DNA of 64,000 bases from PALSA-612 sp963755155 (GCA_963755155.1 CAVWIV010000003.1:1-64000); one strand, 5' to 3'; shown: positions 1 to 10,968, counted from the stretch's first letter. The notes: generated from the letters alone by a model not told the origin. Translations and numbers: made by a program.

Positions 1-417
1 TTGCCCTGTACTTGGTTCAGTTCTAGTCTGTGCTGAGACATGCATTCGAATTTCCACCGAGAGAGGCTGAAAAGTGGTGTCTGATGACTCGTGCAAGCTA
101 CACAAGTCCCTGTCAACATGCTGATCAGAGGTCGGGGCTGGCAGTCAAATGAGCAGGGGTCAGGATCGAGGAGTCGGTACGGCACAACGCACAAACAAGC
201 TGCCTTTCGGCCGAATTTCGAAACGGCGAAGTAATTCCGGCCGACCATGGCGCTGATTCGAGTGCGTGAACCGTTAATCGCTTGCCACTGTACCCGTCTA
301 GTGAGAATGATCGAGGGCTGATCCGGGACAGAACCTTGTGCCAAAACCGTTTTTACCGCACGCTGACCCGAGTTTCTCGACTCCTGATTTCTCGACTCCT
401 GAAACGGAGAGCTAGCT
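1..417. other. Left-edge stretch without a recognisable gene
   Basis: No reading frame here has recognisable protein similarity. GC content is moderate and unlike the 70% GC DNA to the right. The stretch precedes the VWA-protein start and probably holds its promoter, but I see no convincing -35/-10 pair. Confidence 0.5.
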
Positions 418-2456
418 GTGAGCATGATTTCCCAGCCGCAAACGTCGAAGCTGGTTCTTGAGGACGACGAGGACTCGCCGTATCGGGTGCCCTGCGTGGT
501 TCGTCAGCATGGTCATGCACCTGGTGGTGCTCATCGGCCTGACTGTTGGTCGCCACCTCCAAGCCGGTCGAAGACCTGATGCAGGCCGTCGCCACGGCCG
601 TCTCGACCCCGACGAAGCCGAGATGAATCTCGAGCAGCCCGATGAGTTTTACTTTTCGGAAGAACCGCAAGAGAAATCGGCGCGAACAGCCTCGGCGGCA
701 CCGACGTAGCGTTCGCCATGGCGCCGAACATCTCTGAAATCTCCGCGGTGCCGCACGGTTCGATGATGGCTGGTGACGGCGTCGGCGACACGACGGGTCT
801 CGACGGTCCGCTGACCGACTACGGCACGCAGCCGGCCGCGGGCGGGGTGCTCGGTGATGTTCGTGCGTCAGGACATCGCGCTGGCCGACGGGCCGCACTT
901 CAGCCGCAACATGGTGGTGCGCGGCGGGGCAGGCGTCGGCACCACGGGCGCGGAGGAGCAGTCGATCGGATCACGCACGAGATCTGCTCTCGCTCGAAGC
1001 GTAAACGCTCGTCGTTTGGTTCTTCGATCAGATCGGGCAGTTTCGAGTCGCAGCGAGACAGGCATCAAGAACGCTTCGAGCGCATCTACGAAGAGTTGGG
1101 CGTCGTGCAGGCGTCCAACAACGCCGCCTTCAAGCGACACGACAGCAAGCCGCTGTTGAGCCCGCGATCGCCTTTCGGGCAGAAAGATTCGCTGCTCACG
1201 CAAAAGCCCACCGACGACGTTCAAGAGTCTGATGTACAGCGTTTCCAAGATTACGACGGATCAATCGGAAGCAGAGATACTTTCTGCGATTTCCAGGCGG
1301 CCGAAAGTTCAAAGATTACCGCCTGAAGGAGCCGCGACGCAACGTGATGTTCGTCGTCTTCACCGACGAAGTCGGCGACGACGACCAGGCCCTCGACGAT
1401 GCCGTGGCGACCTGCCGAAATGATCCCGGTTATGTCGTCGGCGTGCCCGCTCCCTTTGGCCGCAAGGAGGTCGAGATCAAGTACGTCGATCCGGATCCGA
1501 AGTTCGATCAGTCCCCGCAGTGGGTGCCGGTGCGGCAAGGTCCCGAATCGTTCTCTGCCGGAGATCGTAAAGCTGGGCTTCCAGGCGTCCGCAGCGAAGA
1601 AGCCGATGGATTCCGGCTTCGGTCCCTATAGTCTGCACGCGGTTGTGTTACGAGACCGGCGGTATCTACTTCGCGGTGCATCCGAATCGCGATGTGCGAG
1701 CGCAGGTCAGTCGGCACCAAACCGCGGCGATGTCGGCGCATTTGGATTACTTCTTCGATCCGCAAGTGATGCGCAGCTATCGTCCGGACTATGTGTCGAT
1801 CAAGGAATACCAACGCTATGGAGAGCAACAAGGCCCGCCAGGCGCTGGTGCAGGCTGCGCAGTTCTCGCAGGTCACGCCGATGGAATCGCCGACACATGG
1901 TTCCCGAAGGTGAACGAAGCTGATCTCGCGAACAAGCTCACCGAGGCTCAGAAGCAAGCGGCCGTCTCGAGCCGAAGGTCAGCAAGATTTACGAGGCTCT
2001 CAAAACGGCGAAAGGATCGCGAAAGCTCACGCAACCGCGCTGGCAAGCCGGCTACGATCTGGCGATGGGCCGCACGCTGGCCGTGAAGGTTCGCACCGAG
2101 GCGTACAATGCGATGCTGGCCAAGGCCAAGCAAGGCATGAAGTTTCAAGACCCGAAGAACGACACCTGGGAACTACAGCCTGCCGACGAGATCACGCGTG
2201 GGCAGCACCTTGAAAAGCAAGCCAAGCAGGCCAAGGAGTATCTGGAACGCGTGAAGAAGGATCACGAGGGCACGCCCTGGGCCATGCTCGCCTCTCGCGA
2301 GCTCAGCGTGCCGGTTGGCTGGAAGTGGGTCGAAAAGTACACCGGCGTGAACGCCCCCAAGGAAGGCATGGGAGGCGGCAGAGCACGCCAGCCGACGACA
2401 AGCTGCGCATGCTCGAGCGCAACCGCCCGCAAAAGCGCCCCGCCCCGAAGCTCTAG
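418..2456 (+). CDS. VWA-domain protein, planctomycete-like, many frameshifts
   Basis: Reading across frames recovers one protein of about 670 residues. It starts at GTG 418 (or ATG 424) after a purine-rich GGAGA-like site and ends with APKL-stop at 2456. A single membrane segment (SMVMHLVVLIGLT) follows a short acidic N-terminus. A von Willebrand A domain then begins near FFDQSGS (a DxSxS MIDAS-type motif) and includes NVMFVVFTDEVGDD. The C-terminal part is charged, helical and rich in Lys and Gln. Membrane-anchored VWA proteins of this layout are frequent in Planctomycetes, where the substrate is usually unknown. At least eight frame changes are needed, far above the rate in the rest of the window, so the sequence quality is poor and this is not evidence of a pseudogene. 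Confidence 0.7.
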
Positions 2457-2543
2457 GCAGTTTCAGTAGCTGAATTCGCCGGAACTTCAGACGCTCTGAA
2501 CTCTGGCGAGTCCAGCTACTTCCGCGGAATGCGAGGTTCCCTC

Positions 2544-2954
2544 TCACCGCGAAACCAGTTCGACCACGTGGCCGTCCGGATCGTACAGGTAGACCTCGCT
2601 GTAACCATCGGGCCGCTGCTGCAAGGGCGAAGCTATCGGAATGCCGTGGGCGCGGACGACTTCCAGGGCCTGCTCGATATCGTCCACGGCAAAAGCGATA
2701 TGGTGTCCGCGGGCAACGACTTTCGCACTCGATCGCCCCAGCCGGCCTGGCCCGCTTCGGCATTGGCCTGCGTGACATGATATCTGCACATCACCAGTTC
2801 GAAAACCACACGCCAGGAAAAGCAAACGCTGGACGCTGCACCTCCCTTCATGCCGAGCAGTTCGACGTAGAACCTACGAGTGTTTTCGAGGTCAGCACAA
2901 ATGATCTGTGACATGGTCGAACGAGGTGACGGCGATCGTGGATGGAGTTGCCAT
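2544..2954 (-). CDS. VOC/glyoxalase-fold protein, frameshifted
   Basis: The leftward frames join into a protein of about 135 residues that starts at ATG 2954, reads SFDHV, then shifts into QIICADLENTRRFYVELLGM. It ends with YLYDPDGHVVELVSR. The two beta-alpha-beta-beta-beta modules, the N-terminal His, the FYVELLGM motif and the DPDGHVVEL motif with a terminal Glu are typical of the vicinal oxygen chelate superfamily (glyoxalase I, extradiol dioxygenases, bleomycin resistance proteins). The substrate cannot be predicted. At least two frameshifts are present. An in-frame ATG at 2914 lies inside the first module and is not the natural start. Confidence 0.6.
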
Positions 2955-3237
2955 GGGGATCCGCTTTTGAGCTAGCTCGATTCTGATGCGGCGTCTCAAA
3001 ACCCTGCCAGCGTGCCAGTGTTTCAGATCGGCGAAGGAGTGTCCTAATTTGCGTCGCTAGATTGAGCTTGGATTCGACTGCAGAAACTATGGATTCCACA
3101 ATTGAGTTAGCGAGAATGTGCTAGTGACACTTGCCTAGGAGGAATGTCGGTCCGACAGTAACTCAATTTGCGATCGCGAAACAATTGCGCCACGAATGGC
3201 TCGCGAAGTTGGACAGTCTAATCGATACGATCGCCTC

Positions 3238-3586
3238 ATGGTCAATGATCTGGGTTGGGTCCATGCGCCGATCGACAAGCGGCTGACGGATTCACTTCTT
3301 CGAACCTACCAGAGCTCCCAGTTTGCTGATGCGACGTGAAACCACCAAAGTCCTGGTCGGACCGATTGCACGGCAGCGCCCCGGTGCCGACGGGTTGGTT
3401 CGATCTTTACGTCATTCCCGGTACGACGACATTGCCAGCCTGTACTTCTACGACGGTCAGTCGCATTTGCACTACCTGTTCGATGACAAGCCTGACGTCG
3501 GGAACATCCGCGAGGCCGAGGCGAAATTGCTTTCCAAAGAATCGCTCGAATCGGTGCTTGACGAGATGAAGCCACATGCCGCATGA
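3238..3586 (+). CDS. Conserved hypothetical protein, frameshifted
   Basis: Starting at ATG 3238 (MVNDLGWVHAPIDKRL), the frame breaks near 3336 and again near 3425. The pieces join into about 115 residues ending in EVDEMKPHAA-like sequence (SVLDEMKPHAA). The middle reads PTGWFDLYVIPG and SLYFYDGQSHLHYLFDD, which looks like a compact mixed alpha/beta cytosolic protein. I do not recognise the family. Composition and frameshift density match the neighbouring planctomycete-like genes. It stands alone, with no operon partner. Confidence 0.45.
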
Positions 3587-4080
3587 TCGCGGCGAATGGC
3601 TCAGCCGCATTAAGTCGGCTGAACGCGGCTAGCCTCAGTCCAATTGGCGACGTCGCGATTGCTCGCAGAAGCGCAGGCGAGATCCGGGCATCTTGCGTAA
3701 AAATTGCGAATTCACGATGTTCGGCTGGCCGACGAGCACGTGCAGTCGACTTACATCGTGCGATTATTCGCGGAATTTGAGATCAGGCTTGCGGGGTCGA
3801 CTGTTTCGCTTGCAAGCGTCGGTCAGCGATGGATTTTCTTTTTCTTCGTTCGAACTGTGCTCATTCAGACTTCCCAGCAACCGCCTCTGTGGCCCTTCGA
3901 CCCTTTGGGACGAGTATGGCAGTTCACGGAGGGAGGGTTCTCAATTGCCAGTAGCAACGAATTTGGATTCATTTGGGTGCCATGTCCGGATTGACCAAAA
4001 ATCGTGTCTTGAGTCGCTTACGAATCTGAACTTGCCCTGACCTCCACTCAGGACTGACAGGTGTTTCACTTGAGATTTGC

Positions 4081-4128
4081 CACTGCTTACTCGCCAATCA
4101 GTGATGCAGCCAAAAAACAGCACTGCTT
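4081..4128. repeat. CACTGCTT repeat with imperfect inverted copy
   Basis: CACTGCTT occurs at 4081-4088 and 4121-4128, and an imperfect inverted copy AATCAGTG lies at 4096-4103. Repeats of the CACTGCTTG...CAAGCAGTG type are, to my knowledge, scattered through Pirellulales genomes, which supports a planctomycete source for this end of the contig. Confidence 0.45.
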
Positions 4129-4584
4129 GACCGCGGCGGCCGTGGCGCGGGATGACTAATCGGCCTTAGCTTCAAAGCGAGCCCATTGGGCAAAGTCCGC
4201 TGAAATTCCATTGTGGCTCAGTTTCAGCCGTCCAATAACCCCAATCGACATGTCTGCCGCGACCGTGCCGGCTTGTTATAATTCCCATTCGGCTTCAGAC
4301 TGTCAAGCATCTGCCGCCATGCGAGATTGCCGGATGACCATTTTTGTGTTGTTGATCGATAAGCATGTGCCGCCTGTACCGCGTCGATGTGGTCGCGGCG
4401 ACGCCGCGTTTCGGCGCACGACGATTGCGAACGCGAAGGGCAATACGAATTCCGCCTCGAACAAGGCGAAAGCGTCTGGTCGAACCAAAGGATCGCGATC
4501 GGACGCTCAGACGGCTCGAAGCGTGGCAAGGCGGACTTGGCGGACCCAACGGAGACCCCGAGAGGGACTGGCAGACCTAGCGAC

Positions 4585-4614
4585 GTTGGGATGGTGGGAC
4601 GATGGGACGGTGGG
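4585..4614. repeat. G-rich TGGGA low-complexity tract
   Basis: A short tract alternates GGGATGG, TGGGACGA and TGGGACGG units. Such slippage-prone tracts occur in planctomycete intergenic DNA. It lies in the gap before the hypothetical gene at 4635. Confidence 0.4.
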
Positions 4615-4634
4615 TGTAACAGGCAAATAATCGT

Positions 4635-5132
4635 ATGTCTAGTCTTGAATGCGACGGTTACGAGTGGCGCGAGACGTATTTGGTGTTCTTCAGGCGCGCA
4701 TCGGCCTTCGCTCAAGCAATTCGAAGAAGCGGCTGCACAAGCTAAGCAGAAAGAATTTTAGCTCGGAAGCAGGCACGGCGGACGAGGAGGGCGATTTTGA
4801 TGGATCACGCTGGTTTCGGAGAGCGATTTGCTGCCGTGGATATCGCTTACGAAGAAGGCGAAGACGTCATCGAGCAAGCCGCCTCGATGACCAAGGAGTT
4901 CAAGCTCTCGCGACTCGACGCCGACGAGAGAGAAGAATTCGATCGTCTGCAGAAGATGGACGGCCACTTCGACCTGCTGCATTGGATCACACGGCCGGAG
5001 ACGATCCGCTCGACGATACGGATGATGAATGCTCGATCCCAGGCCTGGCGCTGTTGCTCGTCCTGGTACCAGGTCCTGGAACTGACCCACCGCAGCGAGT
5101 CGGCGTCGACCCCGCCTGGGATCGTTCTATAG
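4635..5132 (+). CDS. Conserved acidic hypothetical protein, frameshifted
   Basis: ATG 4635 opens MSSLECDGYEWRETYLVFF. After shifts the product continues through PSLKQFEEAA, TADEEGDFDG, AAVDIAYEEGEDVIEQAAS and LSRLDADEREEFDRLQKMD, and ends PGIVL-stop at 5132. The corrected length is about 160 residues. It is soluble and strongly acidic, without a signal peptide. The overall pattern matches a small conserved protein I associate with Planctomycetes, function unknown. Three or more indels are needed to read it. It lies 166 bases upstream of the phosphatase-family gene on the same strand. Confidence 0.5.
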
Positions 5133-5298
5133 CCGCGCGGTGCGACGGTTTGTCAGCCACGGATGAACCACGAATTGAACACGGATAAGAAGTTGCGAAA
5201 GTAAGAGATCAGTGTTTGATCCATGTTTCATCCTGGCTTGAGAGATGTTTGAGAAGCCCGCATTGGAAGCCTCATCCGTGACTTAAACAGCGCTGGTG

Positions 5299-6624
5299 AT
5301 GAAAACGTCATTCTGCGCTACGGCCGCGGGTCTGCGAGAAACAAGATCGGGCGGCATACGGAATCCTCGACCGCGCTGGTCGCCGTGGCGATCGGGCGTT
5401 CGCTGGCGCCGAGCTTTCCGGGCGTCACGTGTCCGGTGCAGGCGAACATGACGACCGGCAAGCTGCCGCAGCGAGCACGGCGTGATCGCCAACGGGTTTT
5501 ACTGGCGCGACAAGCAGCAGGTCGAAATGTGGACCGCCTGGAACGATTGCATCAACGCGCCGCAGATTTGGGACCTGCTGCGCGAGCACGATGAATCGCT
5601 CACGTCGGCCGTCTGGTTTCCGCTGCACAGCAAGGGCGCGGAAGCCGACTACATCTGCACGCCGGCGCCGATTCACAATCCCGACGGCACCGAATCGCTG
5701 TGGTGCTACACGCGGCCGACGGAGCTGTACGGCACGCTGCGCGACAAGCTCGGCCACTTTCCGCTGCAGCATTTTTGGGGACCGCATGGCGAACATCAAA
5801 TCGACCGCCTGGATCGCCGACTCGGCGGTGCTCGCCGCCGAGCGAGTTCCGGCCGAACTTTTTCTACATCTATCTGCCGCATCTCGATTACGCGGCGCAG
5901 AAGTTCGGCCCCGACAGCGAAGCGGCCAAGCAGGCCGTCGTGGAGCTCGACGACGTGATTGGCAAGCTGGTCGCCGGTGTCGACGCGGCGCTCGGCGAGC
6001 CGCCGCTGTGGATCGTGGCCAGCGAGTACGCGATCGTGCCGGTCGATCATGTGACGTATCCCGAATCGCCTGCTGCGGCTGCGGGGCCTGCTCAAAGTGC
6101 GAAACGAGGCCGACGGCGAGCACCTCGATCTCGAGCGCAGCCAGGCCTGGGCGCTGGTCGATCATCAGTTCTCGCACGTGTTTCTGCGCCGACGACACGG
6201 CCATCGCCAAAGCGGCCCAAGTCTTTCAGAACATGCCGGGCATCGCCGAAGTGCTGGTCGGTCCCGAGCGCGCCAAGTACGCGCTCGATCACGAACGCTC
6301 GGGCGAGATCGTGCTCGTTTCCACGCCCAACAGTTGGCAGGCGTACTACTGGTGGCTCGACGACGACAAGGCGCCGGCGTTCGCCCGCACGGTCGATATC
6401 CACCGCAAGCCGGGCTACGACCCGGTGGAACTGTTCATCGACATGCCGACCCGTCGCATTCCGCTCGATGCCTCGCTCGTCAAAGGCTCGCACGGAGCGC
6501 CGGCACTCGACGATCGCGGCGTCGGGGTAATTCGGACATCACAGGCTCGATATTCTCGACGGCGCAAACGCTCGCCGACACCGAAGTTATTGAGACATGG
6601 TATTGCGCCGTTGGGATCCGGTGA
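5299..6624 (+). CDS. Alkaline phosphatase family protein (type I phosphodiesterase/pyrophosphatase-like), frameshifted
   Basis: Joined frames give a protein of about 440 residues from ATG 5299 (MKTSF...) to TGA 6624. Recognisable parts are the FPGVTCPVQANMTTGKLP segment, where the nucleophile Thr of the phosphodiesterase/nucleotide pyrophosphatase superfamily normally sits, then HGVIANGFYWRD, NFFYIYLPHLDYAAQKFGP (metal-binding Asp and neighbours), DLERSQAWALVDHQFSHV and KGSHGAP near the C-terminus. Members hydrolyse phosphodiester or phosphomonoester bonds using two metal ions; the substrate here is unknown. Planctomycete genomes often carry copies of this exact pattern. Several indels break the frame. 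It is the last gene with planctomycete character before the junction. Confidence 0.65.
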
Positions 6625-6803
6625 AGCAATCTACAAGTACTCTGAATGCAACCGGCCATATCTTCCGCGCTCCGGTCATTGCGGAGAGGCGCGATCGAGA
6701 CTGCGAGTTAGACCACCGGTGGAGTACTTGCCCAACGGCAGGATGCCGATTCCGCGGCTGAGGAACTCTTGGGACGCCGAGAACTCGAGAGTCGTCGTCG
6801 TGC
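6625..6803. other. Probable assembly junction between two genomes
   Basis: Left of here the genes look planctomycete, with moderate GC and a frameshift about every 100-150 bases. Right of here the DNA is about 70% GC with actinobacterial genes and far fewer frameshifts. The leftward beta-helix gene loses its 3' part exactly here without a sensible C-terminus. No repeat, integrase or tRNA marks a biological insertion. I infer a chimeric join; the precise base cannot be fixed from sequence alone. Confidence 0.6.
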
Positions 6804-7577
6804 GTCACAACTACGCGCCTTCGCGAAGACGAACGCGAGATGCTCCACGTCGTCGGCAGCGAGCGATCCGGCGTCCGGAGTGGTTGTGACGTCGATGTCG
6901 TGCCTTCGCGAACCTGCTGCGATCGCGAACGACAGGTGTTCCAACGACGTCATCACCACGACGTTGCGGGCGCCCACGATGTCGATCGAGCCCTGGACGA
7001 CGGCGCCGCCCGCGATGTAGAGCGTCGTGTTGCTCGGCACGGTGAGAACGTGGTCGCCGGGAATCGGGTGGATGCCGGGGCCGAACACGATCACCCCGGG
7101 CCCGGCCTGCGGCACGTCTTGCTCGAGGACGCTCGCGAAGACGTGGAGGTTGCGGAGGATGTCTCCGTCGGCCTCGAACGAGACGTTCAGCGGCGCCGTC
7201 AGCATGAAGGTCGCCGTCTTCCCGTCGGCCGAGAGCATCGGCGCGATGCCCGAGGAGTACGGTCGGATGCGGGCCGAGCCCATCACGCCGCCGGTCTTCG
7301 TAACCTCGACCTCGACGGGGCCTTCGGCGTCGAAGAGCACCATCGAAGCGAGGGAGCGCGTGTCCCTGTCGACGGTCGCGCCGTACACGTCGAGCTGCTG
7401 CCAGTCGCCGCCGGCCGGCCGGACCTTGACGGAGAAGCTCGAGTTGAGCGGCTGTCCCGCAGGCGCCGGATAGGCGACGACACGACCTCCCTCGGCCTGT
7501 CCGGCGTCGGCAATCGTCGTCGTGAGCGCGATGACGGCGGCGAGGGACGCAAGCGCGGTTCCCCCCATGGGCCGCAT
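6804..7577 (-). CDS. Secreted beta-helix/pectate-lyase-fold protein, 3' truncated
   Basis: ATG 7577 (a second ATG lies at 7568) opens a signal peptide (TALASLAAVIALTTTIADA). The mature part begins with a beta-sandwich-like stretch (YPAPAGQPLNSSFSVKVRP) and continues to IPGDHVLTVPSNTTLYIAGG and GSIDIVGARNVVV. That last pattern is the start of a right-handed parallel beta-helix, as in GH28/GH49-like polysaccharide-cleaving enzymes. The catalytic portion is absent because the sequence runs into the junction near 6,800. About 258 residues remain of what should be 450 or more. It is divergent from the glycosyltransferase gene at 7614 and shares a 36-base upstream gap with it. Confidence 0.6.
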
Positions 7578-7613
7578 GGTAGCGGCGTTCGAGCAGCGTA
7601 TTCTCCGTCGCTC

Positions 7614-8783
7614 GTGGCACGACTCGGCAACCTCGTCTTCGCGCACGACGTGTGGTTCGAGCGGCATCCGGACGGCCGTGTGCTCTCGTCGCGCGGATCG
7701 TGGCTCTGGGGTCGCTACCTCGCGTTCTCCGACTCCCTGACGGTTGCCTGCCGCCTGCGGGATGCCACTGGCGCGAGCGATGCCGGGCTCGAGGACGTCT
7801 GCCTGCCGGGGGTCGAGCTCGTGGGAGTGCCATCGCTGTCGGGGCCGTTGGCGACCGTGGTCAAGCGGCGCGAGGCGACGGCGATCCTCACGGAGAGGCT
7901 GCGGGCGGCGGACGCGCTCGTGGCGAGGTTGCCGAGCGAGATCGGCCAGCTCGCCGTCCACCTGGCGAGGAAGCTCGGCAAGCCGTACGCCGTCGAGGTC
8001 GTCACGTGCACGTGGGACGCGCTCTGGCACCGCGGAGGCCTCCAGGGAAAGCTCTACGCGCCGATCTCCCGTCACAACATGCGCCGGGCCGTGAGGGATG
8101 CCCCCTACGTCCTCTACGTCACGCGGGAGTTCCTCCAGAGGCGTTATCCGACGAACGGCCGCTCGGTCGCGTGCTCCAACGTCGAGCTCGAGCCAGTCGC
8201 CGACACCGTTCTCGATCGCCGGCTGGAGGCGATCGCTGCAGGCTCACCGCACGTCATCGGCACGATCGCCGCCCTCACGACCCGCTTCAAAGGCGTGCAG
8301 ACGGCGCTCGAGGCGCTACTAGACGCCTTTCCGGAAGTGGAGCTCCAGGTCGTCGGCGCCGGCGATCCGAAGCCGTGGCGCAAGCTGGCGGAGCGGCATC
8401 GCGTGGACGACCGCGTGTCGTTCCTCGGCGTGCTGCCGCACAGCGAGATCGCCGAGTGGCTCGACCGCGTCGATCTCTACGTCCAGCCGAGCTTCCAGGA
8501 GGGCCTGCCGCGTGGGTTGATCGAGGCGATGAGCCGCGGCTGCCCGGCGCTCGGCTCGACCGCCGGCGGGATCCCCGAGCTCCTGGAGCCGGACTGCCTG
8601 CACGCACCGGGCGACGCACGGCGGCTCGGCGAGCTCATCGTTCGCGCAGCGAAGTCGGATTGGGCGGAGGCGCAGGCACGGCGGAACTTCGAGGCGGCCC
8701 GGCAGTACTCGGCGCCGGTGCTCGACGAGATCCGCACCGCGTTCTGGGCCGAGTTCGCCGAGTTCGCGCGAGCCGGGCGCTGA
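7614..8783 (+). CDS. Glycosyltransferase family 4
   Basis: GTG 7614 gives VARLGNLVFAHDVWF and a product of 389 residues. The N-terminal half contains a Rossmann-like acceptor domain (EIGQLAVHLARKLGKPYAVE). The C-terminal half has the GT4 donor-binding signatures: IGTIAALTTRFKGVQTALEAL, LQVVGAGD, VSFLGVLPHSEIAEWLD and PSFQEGLPRGLIEAMSRGCPALG with the E-x7-E type motif. Such retaining enzymes add sugars to lipid-linked glycans in the cytoplasm. The stop is followed two bases later by the next glycosyltransferase start, so the two are probably co-transcribed. The donor and acceptor cannot be named. No frameshift is evident. Confidence 0.8.
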   Translation: MARLGNLVFAHDVWFERHPDGRVLSSRGSWLWGRYLAFSDSLTVACRLRDATGASDAGLEDVCLPGVELVGVPSLSGPLATVVKRREATAILTERLRAADALVARLPSEIGQLAVHLARKLGKPYAVEVVTCTWDALWHRGGLQGKLYAPISRHNMRRAVRDAPYVLYVTREFLQRRYPTNGRSVACSNVELEPVADTVLDRRLEAIAAGSPHVIGTIAALTTRFKGVQTALEALLDAFPEVELQVVGAGDPKPWRKLAERHRVDDRVSFLGVLPHSEIAEWLDRVDLYVQPSFQEGLPRGLIEAMSRGCPALGSTAGGIPELLEPDCLHAPGDARRLGELIVRAAKSDWAEAQARRNFEAARQYSAPVLDEIRTAFWAEFAEFARAGR

Positions 8784-8785
8784 GC

Positions 8786-9900
8786 GTGCGCATCCTCCTC
8801 GTCAACGCGCAGGGCGCCGACCTCGCCGCCGGCGGGGCAGGGCGTTACGTCGCGGATCTCGCGGGCGGCCTCACCGAGCGCGGCCACCACGTGCACGTCC
8901 TCGCCGGCTTTCCGGCAGGCGAGGACGGAGCTCCGAGCACGACCGTACTCCACGATCGCCACTGGCGCGAGAGCCGCACACGCCGCTGGCGCAACCACCT
9001 CGGAGACCTCTGGGCACGGCCGGGCGGGACCCTTCGCCGGGCTGTCTCGGAGTCGAGCCCGGAGCTCGTGCACACGAGCAACCTGCCCGGCTTCTCGACG
9101 GCCGTGTGGGAGGCCGCGCGACAGGTGCCCGTCGTGCACACGCTCCACGACTACCACCTGCTGTGTCCGCGCTCGTCCCTCACGCGGCGGGACGGCACTC
9201 CCTGCTGTCCGCACGAGTCGTTCTGCGCGTTCCGCACTCGGCGGCTCGCCCGCTGGGCGCCTGCCGTCTCCGACGTCATCGCCGGCTCAGACCATCTGGT
9301 CGAGCGGGAAGGACGGCTGTTCCCGAACGCGCGCTTCGACGTCGTCCGGCTGCCGCTCGTCCCCGTCGCCGAGCGCGAGTTGCGTCCACCGCAGACGCCG
9401 CCGCGCTCGATCGGCTACCTCGGCGGGCTCGACCCCACCAAGGGCGTTCGGGAGCTGCTCGCAGCAGCCCCGGCCCTGGCGGAGCTCGGCCTTCGCGTCC
9501 GGCTCGCCGGCGACGGCCGGCTACGGCAGGAGGTCGAGGCTGCGCCCTTCGTCGAATACGCCGGCCCCGTCCTCGGCGCAAAGAAGGTCGCCTTCATCGA
9601 GGAGACCGACCTCGCCGTCTGCCCCTCGACGTGGGAGGAGCCGAACGGTCCAACTACGTCGTGGCGGAGTGGGTCGCCGCCGGTCGTCCCGTGCTCTCCT
9701 CGACGCGAGGTGGGCTCGCGGAGGCCCAGCTGCTGCCGGGGGTGACCGGGATCGAGCCGACCGTCGAGGGGATCGTCGACGGGGCGCGCCGGCTCGTGGG
9801 CTCCACGCCGCGCCTCACGCAGGTGACGGACCGGGCGGACCTGGATCGCTGGCTCGACGAGCACGAAGCCGTCTACGAGCGCGCCAGCACCTCTGCGTAG
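8786..9900 (+). CDS. Glycosyltransferase family 4, one frameshift
   Basis: GTG 8786 begins VRILLVNAQGADLAAGGAGRY, the glycine-rich N-terminal loop of a GT-B fold. HTLHDYHLLCPRSSL and a CCPHESFC cysteine cluster follow, as in many GT4 enzymes of exopolysaccharide clusters. The donor domain contains IGYLGGLDPTKGVRELL and VCPSTWEEPNGP. A frame change near 9650 moves into NYVVAEWVAAGRPVLSS, and the protein ends at 9900. The corrected length is about 371 residues. The gene is two bases from its upstream partner and overlaps the convergent GT4 gene by 28 bases. The acceptor is unknown. Confidence 0.75.
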
Positions 9901-10968
9901 AGCGCGGCGGTCTGCTCGCCGACACGGCGGAAGTCGTGCCGCTCCACCGCCACGCGCCGGCCAACCTCGCCCTCGGAGGCCGCACGAGCCGGATCGCGCA
10001 ACCGCTCGACGAGCGCGGCCGCGAGCGCACGCTCGTCCTCGACGGGAACGATCGTGCCCGCGCCGTCCCACAGGGCCTCGCGCGCGCCGGGAACGTCGGT
10101 GGAGACGACGCTGCGGCACCGCGCCATCGCCTGGAGCATCGTCTGGGCCATCACGTCCCAGCGCGACGGCAGCGTCACGACGTCGGCCGCGGCCAGCCAG
10201 TCGGGCACGTCGTCGCGATGGCCGGCGAGCTCGACCCCCGGTCCGGCCTTCGCCGCGAGCGTCACACTGTCCGGGCCGTCGCCGACGAGCACGAGGCGAG
10301 CGTCGGGAATCGTCGCCCTGACCGCCGGCCAGGCGCGCAGGAGCACGTCCTGCCCCTTCTGCCGCGACAGTCTGCCGACGCAGACGGCGAGCGGGCCCAC
10401 CGCGAGCCCGAGCCGGGCCCGCGCCGCTCGCCGGTCGTCGTCAGTTGCCGGCGCGAAGGCGTCGAGGTCAACGGCGTTCGGGATGACGGCGTAGCGGCCG
10501 CGTATTCCCGCCCGCTCGCCGGCTATCGCGCTCTCCCTCGCAGACGCAGACGATGACGTCGGCCCAGCGGTCTGCGAGCCGCTCCCAACGGAGCGCCGCG
10601 GCGCCCACGACGCCTCCGACGAAGAATGACCACGCGTGCGGCTCGAACACCGTCGGCAGCCGGCCGCGCAACGCCAGACGGCCCGCGAGCCCGGCCTTCG
10701 ACGACTGGAGGTGGACGAGGTCCGGCGCGACCGCCTGGACGATGCGACGGAGACGAGCGGTCTCGCCGACAACCCCAAGGCCCGGCGACCGTCCCGCGGC
10801 CCAATCCTCGTGACGGGCGCCTTCGTCCGTCACCTCACCGGCCAGCGGTCCTGCCGCCGGACAGGCGACGACGACGTCGTGGCCTCGCCGGACCTGGTCG
10901 GCCGCGAGCTGGCGGACGACGAGCGCGACGCCGGCCTCGGTGGGCTGTGACACGTGGAGGATGCGCAC
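9873..10968 (-). CDS. Glycosyltransferase family 4, one frameshift
   Basis: ATG 10968 begins MRILHVSQPTEAGVALVVRQ, typical of GT4 enzymes. LVHLQSSKAGLAGRLA, FEPHAWSFF and a frameshift near 10,530 (CVCEGERD to AIAGERAG) precede the donor domain: VIPNAVDLDAF, VCVGRLSRQKGQDVLLRAW, LVLVGDGPD and LPSRWDVMAQTMLQAMARC, the last holding the conserved acidic residue region. The corrected length is about 365 residues. It is transcribed against the two preceding glycosyltransferases and divergently from the propeller/Kelch gene, 27 bases away. A cytoplasmic role in glycan assembly is inferred from the family. Confidence 0.75.

Larger units (their letters stand above)
3587..4634. other. Long stretch with no supported gene
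   Basis: All six frames are short and mutually inconsistent. A frame at 4365-4580 and its +2 neighbour (QYEFRLEQGESVWSNQR) hint at a small or degraded coding segment, but I cannot support a gene. The stretch contains repeats of a kind seen between planctomycete genes, listed separately. A TTATAAT box at 4276-4282 could be a promoter element. Confidence 0.4.

Noticed and set aside
4365..4580. Small Arg-rich frame as a gene
   Set aside because: Arg-rich composition, a competing frame (QYEFRLEQGESVW) and no homologous pattern; it may contain a degraded or heavily miscalled coding piece, but I cannot support it.
418..6624. Decaying pseudogene island
   Set aside because: All genes are equally broken by single-base indels while key motifs remain intact, which fits sequencing error, not evolutionary decay.
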